NCBI RefSeq assembly: GCF_042752395.1
Contig: NZ_JBHYXZ010000027.1
Span: 10,488 to 74,487 of the forward strand
Length of the DNA stretch: 64,000 bases
Source: Actinosynnema sp042752395
Lineage (GTDB): Bacteria > Actinomycetota > Actinomycetes > Mycobacteriales > Pseudonocardiaceae
Reading direction: 5' to 3'
Shown here one piece after another: positions 50,203 through 58,938 of the stretch (positions are counted from its first letter, which is position 1; every line of letters starts with the position of its first letter). A model generated the notes under the pieces. That model searched no databases. It was not told the origin of the DNA and saw only the letters and a list, made by a program, of their open reading frames with translations. Both the position numbers and the translations under genes were made by a program.

Positions 50203-50222
50203 ACAGTGCCACGTGCTAGTGT
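50203..50222. promoter_or_regulatory. Candidate operator dyad between MerR and the CNNM pair
   Basis: ACAGTGCCACGTGCTAGTGT matches its own reverse complement at 14 of 20 positions around a central CACGTG. It lies in the 149-bp divergent space between the MerR start (50167) and the CNNM start (50317), a natural location for autoregulation. It has not been compared with other sites. Confidence 0.35.
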
Positions 50223-50316
50223 GAAGTATGCCTGATGGTGCCGACACAGAACCCTGTAGTAGTCGGCCGGGTGGGACCCGGCTGATCACCGATCCGTCGT
50301 TCGTGGCGGGTGCGCC

Positions 50317-51630
50317 GTGTTGATCTTCACCGGTGTGCTCGCGATCGTGGCCCTCACCGCGGCCACGGGGTACTTCGTGGCCCAGGAGTTCGCCTACATG
50401 GCGGTGGACCGGGGCCGGCTGCGGCAGATGGCCGAGAGCGGCGACAAGGCCGCCGGCCGGGCCTACCGGGTCACGCAGAAGCTGTCCTTCATGCTCTCCG
50501 GCGCGCAGTTCGGGATCACCGTGACCGCGCTGCTGGCCGGTTACGTCGCCGAACCCCTGCTGGGCTCCGGGCTCGCGGGCCTGCTCGGGCTGACGGGCCT
50601 GTCGCCCGCCGTGGCGGTGTCGCTGTCGATGGTCGTGGCGCTGGTGTTCGCCACGGTGGTGCAGATGGTGCTGGGCGAGCTGCTGCCCAAGAACTTCGCC
50701 ATCGCCCGCCCGGAACCGCTGGCCAAGGCGCTGAGCGCGTCCACCCTGGCCTACCTGAAGGTGGCCGGTCCGGTGATCCGGCTGTTCGACGCGGCGGCCA
50801 ACCGGCTGCTGCGCGCGGTCGGGATCGAGCCGGTCGAGGAGCTGCCGCAGGGCGCCACGCCCGAGGACCTCAAGCAGATCATCGGCGACGCGAGCAGCCA
50901 GGGTCACCTGGACCCGGAGCTGTCGCACCTGCTGGAACGCGGCCTGGGCTTCCGCGAGCTGGTCGCCGAGCAGGCCATGACGCCGCGCGTGGCGGTGCGG
51001 GCGGTGCGCGCCGACGAGCCCGCCGCCCGGGTGGTCGAGCTGCTGGACACCGGCCACTCGCGGTTCCCGGTGTTCGGCGAGCACCTGGACGACCTGCGCG
51101 GCGTGGTCGGGCTGGCCGAGGTGTTGACCGTGCCGCCGGAGGACCGCGCGACCACCCCGATCGGGGACATCGCGTCACCCGCCCTGGTGGTGCCCTCGAC
51201 GCTGCCGCTGCCCGCCGTGCTGGAACGGCTGCGCGCCGAGCGCCGCCAGCTCGCCTGCGTGGTGGACGAGTTCGGCGGGTTCGCCGGCGTGGTGTCGCTG
51301 GAGGACCTGGCCGAGGAGCTGGTCGGCGAGATCCGGGACGAGGACGACCTGGACGAGGCCGGCATCGAACCGCTCGGCGAGGGCACGTGGCTCGTGCCCG
51401 GCCGGACGCGGGTGGACGAGGTCGCCGACCGCACCGGCGTGGAGCTGCCCGCCGACGACAGCTACGACACCGTGTCCGGCCTGGTGCTGCACCGGCTGGG
51501 CCGCACCGCCCGGGTGGACGACGAAGTGGAGTTCGACGGGGTGTCGGTGCGGGTGGCCGCGGTGGCCCGCAACGTGCCTGCCAGCGTCGTCATCGCGACC
51601 GTCGCGGCCGAACGGGAGGGTGTCCGATGA
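50317..51630 (+). CDS. CNNM/CorC-type membrane protein with CBS domains
   Basis: 437 residues from a GTG. The N-terminal CNNM domain (VLAIVALTAATGYFVAQEFAYMA, VVQMVLGELLPKNFA) is followed by a CBS pair (RVVELLDTGHSRFPVFGEHLDD; CVVDEFGGFAGVVSLEDLAEELVGEI) and a CorC/HlyC domain (DSYDTVSGLVLHRLG). It is the larger member of a typical two-gene CNNM operon in actinobacteria: the stop overlaps the ATG of the next CNNM gene. Likely role: divalent cation efflux or membrane stress tolerance, as heteromers with the partner. Confidence 0.92.
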   Translation: MLIFTGVLAIVALTAATGYFVAQEFAYMAVDRGRLRQMAESGDKAAGRAYRVTQKLSFMLSGAQFGITVTALLAGYVAEPLLGSGLAGLLGLTGLSPAVAVSLSMVVALVFATVVQMVLGELLPKNFAIARPEPLAKALSASTLAYLKVAGPVIRLFDAAANRLLRAVGIEPVEELPQGATPEDLKQIIGDASSQGHLDPELSHLLERGLGFRELVAEQAMTPRVAVRAVRADEPAARVVELLDTGHSRFPVFGEHLDDLRGVVGLAEVLTVPPEDRATTPIGDIASPALVVPSTLPLPAVLERLRAERRQLACVVDEFGGFAGVVSLEDLAEELVGEIRDEDDLDEAGIEPLGEGTWLVPGRTRVDEVADRTGVELPADDSYDTVSGLVLHRLGRTARVDDEVEFDGVSVRVAAVARNVPASVVIATVAAEREGVR

Positions 51631-52673
51631 GCACCGCCTGGTCGCTCTCGCTGTCGCTGGTCCTGCTGGTGCTCAACGCGTTCTTCGTGGCCGCGGAGTT
51701 CGCCCTCATCGCCGCGAAGCGGCACCGCCTGGAGCAGGCCGCCGAGACCAGCCGCGCCGCCCGCGCGGCCGTGGCGGGCGTCCGCGAGCTGTCGCTGATG
51801 CTCGCCGGCGCCCAGCTCGGCATCACCCTGTGCACCCTGGGCCTGGGCGCGTTGGCCAAGCCCGCCGTGGCCGACCTGTTCGACCCGGTGCTGCGCCTGC
51901 TCGGCCTGCCGGACGGGGTGGCGTACGGCGTCGCGTTCACGCTCAGCCTGGTGCTGGTGGTGTTCCTGCACATGGTGGTCGGCGAGATGGCGCCGAAGTC
52001 GTGGGCGATCTCGCACCCCGAGCGCTCGGCGCTGCTGCTGGCGCTGCCGTTCCGCGCGTTCGCGCACTCCGTCCGCTGGCTGCTCACCGCGCTGAACCAG
52101 ACCACGAACCGCCTGCTGCGGCTGATGAAGGTCGAGCCGCAGGACGAGCTGGCGCAGGCGCACCGGCCGGAGGACCTGCGGATGCTGGTCCGCCAGTCCG
52201 CCGAGCACGGCCTGATCCCCGAGGGGCAGCAGCGCCTGCTCACGCGGATGCTGCAACTGCGCAACACGACCGTGGCGCAGGTGATGGTGCCCATCGACCG
52301 GGCGGTCAGCGTCACCGAGCACACCGGCGCGCCGGCGATCGAGCGGCGCAGCCGCGAGTCCGGGCGCTCCCGCTTCCCGGTGATGGACCGGCACGGCCGC
52401 TACGTCGGGTTGGTGCACATCCGGGAAGCCGTGCGCGCCACGGCGACCGGCGCGCCGGTCAAGGCGCGCGAGCTGATGACCGCACCGCTCACCCTGCCCG
52501 CCGCGCTGCCCGTGGCCCAGGCGGTGACCGCGATGCGCGCCGACCGGGCGCAGTTGGCGTTGGTCGCCGACCGGGACGACCGGGTGGTCGGCATCGCCGC
52601 GCTGGAAGACCTCCTCGAAGAGCTGATCGGCGACTTCGAGGACGAGACCGACACCCCGCTCCGCACCACCTGA
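51627..52673 (+). CDS. CNNM-type membrane protein with CBS domains, short form
   Basis: 348 residues; the ATG overlaps the previous stop (ATGA). CNNM domain (VLNAFFVAAEFALIAAKRHRL, LHMVVGEMAPKSWA) and a CBS pair (VPIDRAVSVTEHTGAPA; ALVADRDDRVVGIAALEDLLEELIGDFEDE). The protein ends right after the CBS pair and lacks the C-terminal CorC/HlyC domain found in its two neighbours, which is usual for the second gene of this operon type. Confidence 0.92.
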   Translation: MSTAWSLSLSLVLLVLNAFFVAAEFALIAAKRHRLEQAAETSRAARAAVAGVRELSLMLAGAQLGITLCTLGLGALAKPAVADLFDPVLRLLGLPDGVAYGVAFTLSLVLVVFLHMVVGEMAPKSWAISHPERSALLLALPFRAFAHSVRWLLTALNQTTNRLLRLMKVEPQDELAQAHRPEDLRMLVRQSAEHGLIPEGQQRLLTRMLQLRNTTVAQVMVPIDRAVSVTEHTGAPAIERRSRESGRSRFPVMDRHGRYVGLVHIREAVRATATGAPVKARELMTAPLTLPAALPVAQAVTAMRADRAQLALVADRDDRVVGIAALEDLLEELIGDFEDETDTPLRTT

Positions 52674-52703
52674 AAACACCACCCTCCCGGAGGAAGAAAC
52701 CCG

Positions 52704-53777
52704 ATGTTCAAACGGATGCTCAGTGCTTTCGGTGTCGGCGGGCCGTCCGTCGACACCGTCCTGGACAGCCCGTACGCCACGCCCGGCCAGGTCGTGACCG
52801 GCCAGGTGCGCGTGCAGGGCGGCAGTGCCGACGCCCACATCGACCAGATCGTGCTCTCGCTGGTGACGCGGGTGGAGGTCGAGCACGGCGACCACGAGTT
52901 CGCCGGCGTCTCGGAGTTCCTGCGCGTCCCGGTCGCGCAGGGCGTGCGGGTCGCGCCGAACCAGCCGGTGACCGTGCCGTTCCAGCTCCCGGTCCCGTGG
53001 GAGACCCCCATCACGGCGGTGGGCGGGCAGCAGCTGCCCGGCATGACCGTGGGGGTGCGGACCGAGCTGGTGATCTCCGGCGCCCCGGACAAGGGCGACC
53101 TCGACCCGCTGCTGGTGGGCCCGCTGCCCTCGCAGGACCGGGTGCTGGAGGCGTTCGGGCAGCTGGGCTTCCAGTTCCGCTCGGCGGACGTCGAGGCGGG
53201 CCGGATCCACGGCGTGAACCAGGAGTTGGGCTTCTACCAGGAGATCGAGTTCTTCCCGCCCGGCCAGTACGCGGGTCGGATCAACCAGGTCGAGCTGACC
53301 TTCGTGACCAACCCGCACGAGTTGGTGGTGGTGCTGGAGGCGGACAAGCGCGGGGGGATGTTCTCCTCCGGCGGCGACGCCTTCGGCCGGTTCCACGTGT
53401 CGCACCAGGACGCGATGCACACCGACTGGGCCGGCGCGATCAACCAGTGGCTGGCGCAGGTCGCCGAGCGCGGCGGCCACTCCGCGTTCGGCGGCCACGG
53501 GGCGGGCTACCCGCAGCACGGCAACCCGGCCTTCGGCGGCCAGCCCGCCTACGGTCAGCCCGGCTACGGCCACCAGCCCGGCTACGGCCAGCCGGGTTAC
53601 GGGCACCACGGCGGCCACTACGACGACCACCACCACGGGCACCACCGCGGTCCCGGCATGGGCGGTGTCGTGGCGGGCGCGGCGGCCGGCGTGGTCGGCG
53701 GCATGATCCTGGGCGAGGTCGTGGAAGAGGTCTTCGAGGACGACGGCGGCGGCGAGGACTTCGCGTTCGAGGAGTGA
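52704..53777 (+). CDS. SpoOM-like arrestin-fold protein with Gly/Tyr/Gln/His-rich tail
   Basis: 357 residues; CGGAGGAAG precedes the ATG. Residues 1-255 match the SpoOM family (MFKRMLSAFGVGGPSVDTVL, VEVEHGDHEF, FQLPVPWETP, LGFYQEIEFFPP), whose Bacillus member controls sporulation by an unknown mechanism and has an arrestin-like fold. The tail has repeated Q-P-G-Y-G units, a His-rich stretch (DDHHHGHH), and then a Gly/Ala-rich hydrophobic segment (GGVVAGAAAGVVGGMILG) that could insert in a membrane, ending in acidic residues. It is 30 bp after the CNNM pair and probably co-transcribed with it. Confidence 0.9.
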   Translation: MFKRMLSAFGVGGPSVDTVLDSPYATPGQVVTGQVRVQGGSADAHIDQIVLSLVTRVEVEHGDHEFAGVSEFLRVPVAQGVRVAPNQPVTVPFQLPVPWETPITAVGGQQLPGMTVGVRTELVISGAPDKGDLDPLLVGPLPSQDRVLEAFGQLGFQFRSADVEAGRIHGVNQELGFYQEIEFFPPGQYAGRINQVELTFVTNPHELVVVLEADKRGGMFSSGGDAFGRFHVSHQDAMHTDWAGAINQWLAQVAERGGHSAFGGHGAGYPQHGNPAFGGQPAYGQPGYGHQPGYGQPGYGHHGGHYDDHHHGHHRGPGMGGVVAGAAAGVVGGMILGEVVEEVFEDDGGGEDFAFEE

Positions 53778-53792
53778 CCGGCGGTCCCGAGT

Positions 53793-53830
53793 GGACGGGG
53801 CGTGGCGGGACCTCCTGCCACGCCCCGTCC
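53793..53830. terminator. Perfect 14-bp hairpin, bidirectional terminator
   Basis: GGACGGGGCGTGGC (53793-53806) pairs perfectly with GCCACGCCCCGTCC (53817-53830) over a 10-base loop. It lies in the 92-bp space between the convergent SpoOM-like gene and the glycoside hydrolase gene, exactly where a terminator serving both is expected. Confidence 0.8.
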
Positions 53831-53869
53831 CGTTCGCCCGCCTGCTCGCGCCGCCGACGGCCGGCCGCG

Positions 53870-56413
53870 TCAGCCGACCAGTGGCGCGACGACCACGTAG
53901 TCGATGTCCGGCGCGTACTTCGAGCGCAGCCCGAACCGGTCGGCCGCCGCGCCCTCCGGCCTCCGCGCCGTGATCGTGAGGCGGTTCGCCCCGGCCACCA
54001 GGTCCACCGGCACCGCGAGGTCGCGGAACTGGTTGCGGTGGAAGGTGTTCGGGAACGCGACCCGGTGCACCCGCCCGTTGACCGAGATGTCCGCGTACCG
54101 CGTCACCGGGTCGGGGTTGTAGTGCGTCGGGACGGACTCCTCGGCGTTGGCGTAGCGGAACACGAGCACGTGCGTGCCGGTCCGCTCGGCCGGCACATCC
54201 AGGACCAGCGCGTTCGCCGGCCCGTCGCCGACGTTCGTCGCGACCCGCCCGGACGCGAACGGGCGGTCGTCGAACGTCGCCGCCCCGGTGACCCGCCCGC
54301 TCTCCGCCGCCACCTGCACCGCCCCCGCCGCGTCGGCCGGGCCGATGCGGACCCGGTCGAGGAGCAGGGTGCCGTCGTCGCCGGTCACGGTCAGCCGGTT
54401 GACGCCGGCGGAGAGGAACAGGCGCGCGGTGTCGCCGCCGGGGTCGGGGCCGACGGTGAGGCCCTCGACGGTGTGGCCGTTGAGCGCCACGTCCGCCCGA
54501 CCGCCGCCGAGGTGGTCGAAGCACACCGTCGCGTACCCGTCGCGGCCGCCGTGCACCCAGAACGTGGCCGAACCACCGCGCGGCACGGCGACGACCCCGG
54601 GGCCGGACGCCCGCTCGACGCCGTAGCGCGGCTCGGCGGAGCGCAGGTCGGCGTACTCGGCCTCGTAGGACGTCCAGCCGTCCGGGTCGACCGACGCGAG
54701 GTCGATCCGGTCGACGGTCACGTCACCGCGCGTCGAGCCGAGCAACGGATCGGACGCGGCCAGCGTGATGACGTGCGCGCCCGCGCTCAACCGCACGCGG
54801 GTGTCGGTGCGCTCCCACACCGCCCACCCGTACGACACCGGCAGAAGCAGCTCCCGGGGCTGCCCGCCGTCCACGCGCAGGAACACGTTGGTCGGTCCCC
54901 GCTCCGCGACGTTCGCGTCCTTGTGGTGGCTGCTGGAGTACACGGCGACGTCGTAGACGCCGGTCTCCGGCACCTCCACGGCGAACGAGAGCACGACCTC
55001 GGAACCGGTGCGCAGCCCGCCGACGTGGTGCAGGTTCGAGGTGGCGAACCGGTCCACGGCGTCCGGGCTGCCCTCGGGGCCGTTGAGGCTCCACCCGTCG
55101 CCGGTGTGCGCGGCGTCCTCGGCCTCGTACGTCCGCCGCCACCGCGTGCTCGCGCCGGCGGTCGGGCCGCGGCCGGCCGGGCTGACGATCACCTGGTAGG
55201 CCGACATCGGGTCCAGGTCGGTGAACGGCAGCACCAGGCCGTCGTCGCCGACGTCGCGCACGGCGTCGAGCAGGGGCCGCGGCGCGGGGGAGTCGCCGAG
55301 CTGCCCGGTCCACGCGATCTCCTCCACGGTGACGTGCACACGATCGCCGAACACGGCCCGGTCGACGTTGGCGAACCGCACGTCCGCCGCACCGCCCGCG
55401 CCGCCGAAGAGGAGGCGGGCCTGCCTCTTGTCGCGGTCGAGCGCGGCCACGCCGTGAAGGGCGGGGTGCGGAGGGGTCACCAGGACCGTGTCGCCGCTCA
55501 TCCGGCCGTAGGCGTTGAACAGCCACCACTGGCCGTTGGGCTTGTTCGCCTCGGCCACGCTGTCGTTGAGGTTGCCGTCGATGTTCCAGTACGCCAGGTC
55601 CCCGTCCACCTTGGACTCCTCCAGCGCGGCGATCCACTGGACCATCCGGCCGGGCACCGAGAGGTGGTAGCGGAAGGCGTACTCGTTGATGTTGACCGGC
55701 AGCGGGCCGATGCCCAGCTCCCGCTCCCACGAGCGGTACCGGGCGACGCCCTCGCGCACCTCGTCCGGCGACCGCATCGCGTGCCAGGTGATCACGTCCG
55801 GCAGGCAGTCGTTCGCCGCGCAGTGCTCCAGGAAACCCCGGACCTGGTCGTAGAGCACGCTGGTGTTGGGGCCGGCGATGCGGGCGCGCGGGTCGAGCGC
55901 CTTGATCAGGCGGTGGAGCAGTTCCCACTCCTCGAAGAACGCCCGCGGGTCGTCCAGCCAGCTCACCCCGTCGTAGCCGTGCTCGCCCGCGCCGTGGAAG
56001 TTGCCCTCCGGCTCGTTGAACGGCACGTAGACGATGTGGTCGCGGTACGGCGACGCCACCACCTGCCGGACCTGGGCCTCCACCTTGGCCCGGTAGTCGT
56101 CCCGACCGGCCGGGCCGGGCTGCCGCCGGTACGGGAAGCCGCGGTAGATGTCGGTCAGGTAGACGTAGACGTCGCGTCCGCCGTTGGCCACGAACGGCCC
56201 GACGACCTCCAGCGCGTCCGCGCCGGGGTGCTGCGGGCCGTCCTGCGCCTTGGTCGACAGGGTCCTGGGATGGAAGCCCGCGAGCACGGCGTCGCTGGGC
56301 ACTCCGGGGCCGTAGACCCCGTAGAGGGAACCGGCGGCGCCGCCGTGGAAGGGGCCGGTCCCGACGCCGAGGTCGACGGTCAGGGTGTCGCGGGGAGTCC
56401 GCCGTTGGACCAT
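53870..56413 (-). CDS. GH39-like glycoside hydrolase with carbohydrate-binding modules
   Basis: 847 residues from the ATG at 56413 (CGGAGCACCC upstream). Residues to about 400 look like a clan GH-A TIM barrel: the acid/base Glu is expected in VPFNEPEGN and the nucleophile in NINEYAF, the GH39-type spacing. The middle and C-terminal parts contain three beta-sandwich segments: one around YEAEDAAHTGDGW, another around YEAEYADLRSAEPRYG, and a final FRYANAEESVPT domain. These resemble CBM6/CBM35-type modules. No signal peptide is visible, which is odd for a CBM-bearing hydrolase and suggests a cytoplasmic role. The substrate cannot be named. It follows the LacI gene on the same strand but has its own operators. 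Confidence 0.82.
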   Translation of the reverse strand: MVQRRTPRDTLTVDLGVGTGPFHGGAAGSLYGVYGPGVPSDAVLAGFHPRTLSTKAQDGPQHPGADALEVVGPFVANGGRDVYVYLTDIYRGFPYRRQPGPAGRDDYRAKVEAQVRQVVASPYRDHIVYVPFNEPEGNFHGAGEHGYDGVSWLDDPRAFFEEWELLHRLIKALDPRARIAGPNTSVLYDQVRGFLEHCAANDCLPDVITWHAMRSPDEVREGVARYRSWERELGIGPLPVNINEYAFRYHLSVPGRMVQWIAALEESKVDGDLAYWNIDGNLNDSVAEANKPNGQWWLFNAYGRMSGDTVLVTPPHPALHGVAALDRDKRQARLLFGGAGGAADVRFANVDRAVFGDRVHVTVEEIAWTGQLGDSPAPRPLLDAVRDVGDDGLVLPFTDLDPMSAYQVIVSPAGRGPTAGASTRWRRTYEAEDAAHTGDGWSLNGPEGSPDAVDRFATSNLHHVGGLRTGSEVVLSFAVEVPETGVYDVAVYSSSHHKDANVAERGPTNVFLRVDGGQPRELLLPVSYGWAVWERTDTRVRLSAGAHVITLAASDPLLGSTRGDVTVDRIDLASVDPDGWTSYEAEYADLRSAEPRYGVERASGPGVVAVPRGGSATFWVHGGRDGYATVCFDHLGGGRADVALNGHTVEGLTVGPDPGGDTARLFLSAGVNRLTVTGDDGTLLLDRVRIGPADAAGAVQVAAESGRVTGAATFDDRPFASGRVATNVGDGPANALVLDVPAERTGTHVLVFRYANAEESVPTHYNPDPVTRYADISVNGRVHRVAFPNTFHRNQFRDLAVPVDLVAGANRLTITARRPEGAAADRFGLRSKYAPDIDYVVVAPLVG

Positions 56414-56442
56414 GGGTGCTCCGGACGCCGTGGGGACAGTTC

Positions 56443-56456
56443 TCGAACCGGTTCGA
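56443..56456. promoter_or_regulatory. LacI-type operator 1 (upstream of the GH39-like gene)
   Basis: TCGAACCGGTTCGA, a perfect 14-bp palindrome centred on the CpG typical of LacI-family sites, lies 30 bases before the hydrolase start. The same core recurs at 56511, 57547 and 57637. Confidence 0.85.
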
Positions 56457-56510
56457 CAACGCGGACGGTACGGGGACTCGATCTCCCGGCGCAATGCCGC
56501 CAGCGCGCTC

Positions 56511-56522
56511 CGAACCGGTTCG
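56511..56522. promoter_or_regulatory. LacI-type operator 2
   Basis: CGAACCGGTTCG, a perfect 12-bp palindrome with the same core, sits just beyond the 3' end of the LacI gene. With operator 1 (centres about 67 bp apart) it brackets the hydrolase promoter region. Confidence 0.8.
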
Positions 56523-56525
56523 CCC

Positions 56526-57536
56526 CTACCGGCGGCGGGCGCCCGTGCTGGACCGCAGCGAGATCACCGGTCGCAGCAGCGCGTGGCGGTGCGGCGCGTC
56601 GGGGTTGGCGATGCGCTCGACCAGCAGGTCCACGGCGAGCCGGGCCATCTCCTCGGCGGGCAGGTCGGCGGCGGTCAGCGGGGGGTGGAAGCCCTCCGCC
56701 AGGCGGCTCGCGATGACGCCGGTGACCGAGAAGTCGCCCGGCACGTCCAGGCCCTCGTGGCGCAGGGCACGCTGGAGGCCGGGCAGCGCCGCCTCGTTGA
56801 TCGTCACCGCCGCGGTCACCTCCGGCCACCGGCGGCGGATGTCCTCGAAGCACGCCACCCCGGCCGCGGGCTCGTCGGCGCAACACACCGCGTGCGCGGT
56901 CAGCCCGCGCTGCCCGGCCGCGGCGAGGAAGCCGCTGGAGGAGCGCAGGGCGGGCCCGTACCCGGCGGCGACCAGCTCGTCGGACCGGTTGATCAGCACG
57001 ACGTCGCGGTGCCCGAGGTCGGCGAGGTGGTGCACGCAGCGGCTGATCAGCTCCGCGTAGTCCACGTCCACCCAGGACGACGCGCCCGGGTGCTCGACGT
57101 GGCCGATCGTGACGAACGGCAGCGCCTCCTGCTCCAGCCGCGCCACGCGCGGGTCGTCCAGGAGGATCTCCATCAGGATCACGCCGTCCACCCGGCGGCC
57201 GGTGACCACGCGCTCGAACGACCGGTCGTGGTCGCCGCCGCTGGGCGACAGCAGCACGTCGAGGTCGTGCGCGGCCGCCGCCTCCACGACCCCGGCGACG
57301 AAGGTGAGCTGCACGTCGGTCAGCCGCCTGCTCGCGGGCGGTATCACCAGGCTCACGGTGCGGGTGCGCCCCTCGGCCAGCGCCCGCGCGGTGGCGTTGG
57401 GCCGGTAGCCCAGCTCGGCGATCACGTCGTTGATGCGCTGCGCGGTCGCGGCCGACACCGGGCGCTTCCCGCTGAGCGCGTAGGACACCGTGCTGCGGGA
57501 CACGCCGGCCCGCTTGGCGATCTCGCCGATGTTCAT
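56526..57536 (-). CDS. LacI-family transcriptional regulator
   Basis: 336 residues from the ATG at 57536 (GGACGGAGC upstream); an in-frame TTG 5 codons earlier is less likely. Helix-turn-helix MNIGEIAKRAGVSRSTVSYA and the hinge GYRPNATARALAEGRT are classical. The remainder is a periplasmic-binding-protein-like effector domain (VSLVIPP, VDGVILME, DVDYAELISRCVHHLADLGH, FSVTGVIASRLAEGF). It should repress the flanking sugar-uptake and hydrolase genes until an oligosaccharide binds. The repeated TCGAACCGGTTCGA palindromes in both control regions are its likely sites. Confidence 0.95.
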   Translation of the reverse strand: MNIGEIAKRAGVSRSTVSYALSGKRPVSAATAQRINDVIAELGYRPNATARALAEGRTRTVSLVIPPASRRLTDVQLTFVAGVVEAAAAHDLDVLLSPSGGDHDRSFERVVTGRRVDGVILMEILLDDPRVARLEQEALPFVTIGHVEHPGASSWVDVDYAELISRCVHHLADLGHRDVVLINRSDELVAAGYGPALRSSSGFLAAAGQRGLTAHAVCCADEPAAGVACFEDIRRRWPEVTAAVTINEAALPGLQRALRHEGLDVPGDFSVTGVIASRLAEGFHPPLTAADLPAEEMARLAVDLLVERIANPDAPHRHALLRPVISLRSSTGARRR

Positions 57537-57546
57537 GCCCGCTCCG

Positions 57547-57560
57547 TCCAACCGGTTCGA
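57547..57560. promoter_or_regulatory. LacI-type operator 3 (at the lacI start)
   Basis: TCCAACCGGTTCGA differs at one base from the perfect palindrome and lies 10 bases before the LacI ATG, suggesting autoregulation. Confidence 0.75.
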
Positions 57561-57636
57561 CAGGCCACTGATGGTAGGCCAACGAGGTCTTGTGCGATTT
57601 GTGACGTGCCGCTACTTTGGCGCAACATCGCGCTAG

Positions 57637-57650
57637 TCGAACCGGTTCGA
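57637..57650. promoter_or_regulatory. LacI-type operator 4 (upstream of the sugar ABC operon)
   Basis: A perfect TCGAACCGGTTCGA, followed directly by a partial copy (TGCCGGTTCGAC, 57651-57662). It lies 46 bases before the solute-binding protein start and would block its promoter. Confidence 0.85.
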
Positions 57651-57695
57651 TGCCGGTTCGACAGGTCGCCCGCGCCACCTGGGAAGGACCACCTC

Positions 57696-58934
57696 ATGAC
57701 GCGCTCCACCGCCCGCCGCCGCGTGACCGCCGCCCTGGCCGCGGTGGGGCTGTCGCTGACCGCGTGCTCCCCGGCCGGGGACGCCACCGGGGGCGGTTCG
57801 GGTCCGTTCGCGGTGTGGGACCCGTACCCGCAGTTCGACGGCGGCTCGGCGTGGGCGCGCGTGATCGCGGAGTGCGGCGCGAAGGCCGGCGTGGAGGTGG
57901 AGCGGCAGGCGTACGACACGTCCGACCTGACCGGCAAGGTGCTGCTCGCCGCGCAGCAGGGCGCCGCACCGGACGTGCTGGTCGTGGACAACCCGGTGGT
58001 CTCCACGCTCGCCGAGGGCGGCGTGCTGAAGGCCAACGAGGACTCCGGCCTGGACGCGTCCCAGGCGTCGCCGAACCTGGTGGCCGCCGGTCGGGTCGGC
58101 GACAAGACCTACGGCGTGCCGATCGGCGCGAACACCCTGGCCCTCTACTACAACAAGGCCGTGCTGGCGCGGGCGGGCGTCGACCCCGCCTCGCTCACGA
58201 GCTGGGCGGCGCTGGACGCGGCGCTGGCCCGGGTGGCGGGCGCGGGCGGCAAGGGCATCACGTTCTCCGCCATCGGCACCGAGGAGGGCTCCTTCCAGTT
58301 CCTGCCGTGGTTCTGGGGAGCCGGCGCGGAGCTGACCGACCTGTCCTCCGCCGAGGCCGTCGCGGCGGTCGGGCTGTGGAAGTCCTGGTTGGACCGGGGG
58401 TACGCGCCGAACTCGGTCGTCGGCAACACCCAGACGACGAGCTGGCAGGAGTTCGCCACCGGGGAGTACGCGTTCGCGGAGAACGGCACCTGGCAGCTCG
58501 GCAACGCCGCGCGGCTGGGCTTCGAGTACGGCGTCGTCCCGATCCCCGCCCGCGACGGCGGCGTCGCGCCCGCGCCGACCGGCGGCGAGTTCGTCACCGT
58601 GCCCGCGCGGGGTGGGGCGGACCGCGAGGCGACCGCCGCGAAGATCGCGAACTGCCTGGTCGGCGCCGACACCGTGCTGGCCACCGACACCGCGCTGACC
58701 TACGTGTCCGCGATCCCCGCCGTGCAGCGGCAGCAGGTCGAGGCCGAGCCGGGGTTGCGGGTGTGGGTGGACGCCGTGGGCTCGGCGAAGGGCCGGACCG
58801 GGGACGGCCTCGGCACCCGCTACCCGCGGATCTCCCAGCCGCTGTGGACGGCGGTGCAGGCGGTGCTCACCGGGGCGAAGCCGGCCGCGGACGCGCTGCG
58901 GGACGCCCAGAGCGCCGCGGCGTCGGCGAAGTAG
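57696..58934 (+). CDS. Extracellular sugar-binding lipoprotein of an ABC transporter
   Basis: 412 residues; GGAAGGA precedes the ATG at 57696. A signal peptide (MTRSTARRRVTAALAAVG) leads to the lipobox LTAC, so the mature protein is lipid-anchored outside. The rest shows solute-binding protein family 1 features: PDVLVVDNP, YGVPIGANTLALYYNKAVLARAGV, EYAFAENGTWQLGNA. This family binds oligosaccharides. It is followed 4 bases later by the first permease gene, and the operon is controlled by the LacI operator upstream. Confidence 0.94.
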   Translation: MTRSTARRRVTAALAAVGLSLTACSPAGDATGGGSGPFAVWDPYPQFDGGSAWARVIAECGAKAGVEVERQAYDTSDLTGKVLLAAQQGAAPDVLVVDNPVVSTLAEGGVLKANEDSGLDASQASPNLVAAGRVGDKTYGVPIGANTLALYYNKAVLARAGVDPASLTSWAALDAALARVAGAGGKGITFSAIGTEEGSFQFLPWFWGAGAELTDLSSAEAVAAVGLWKSWLDRGYAPNSVVGNTQTTSWQEFATGEYAFAENGTWQLGNAARLGFEYGVVPIPARDGGVAPAPTGGEFVTVPARGGADREATAAKIANCLVGADTVLATDTALTYVSAIPAVQRQQVEAEPGLRVWVDAVGSAKGRTGDGLGTRYPRISQPLWTAVQAVLTGAKPAADALRDAQSAAASAK

Positions 58935-58938
58935 CGCC

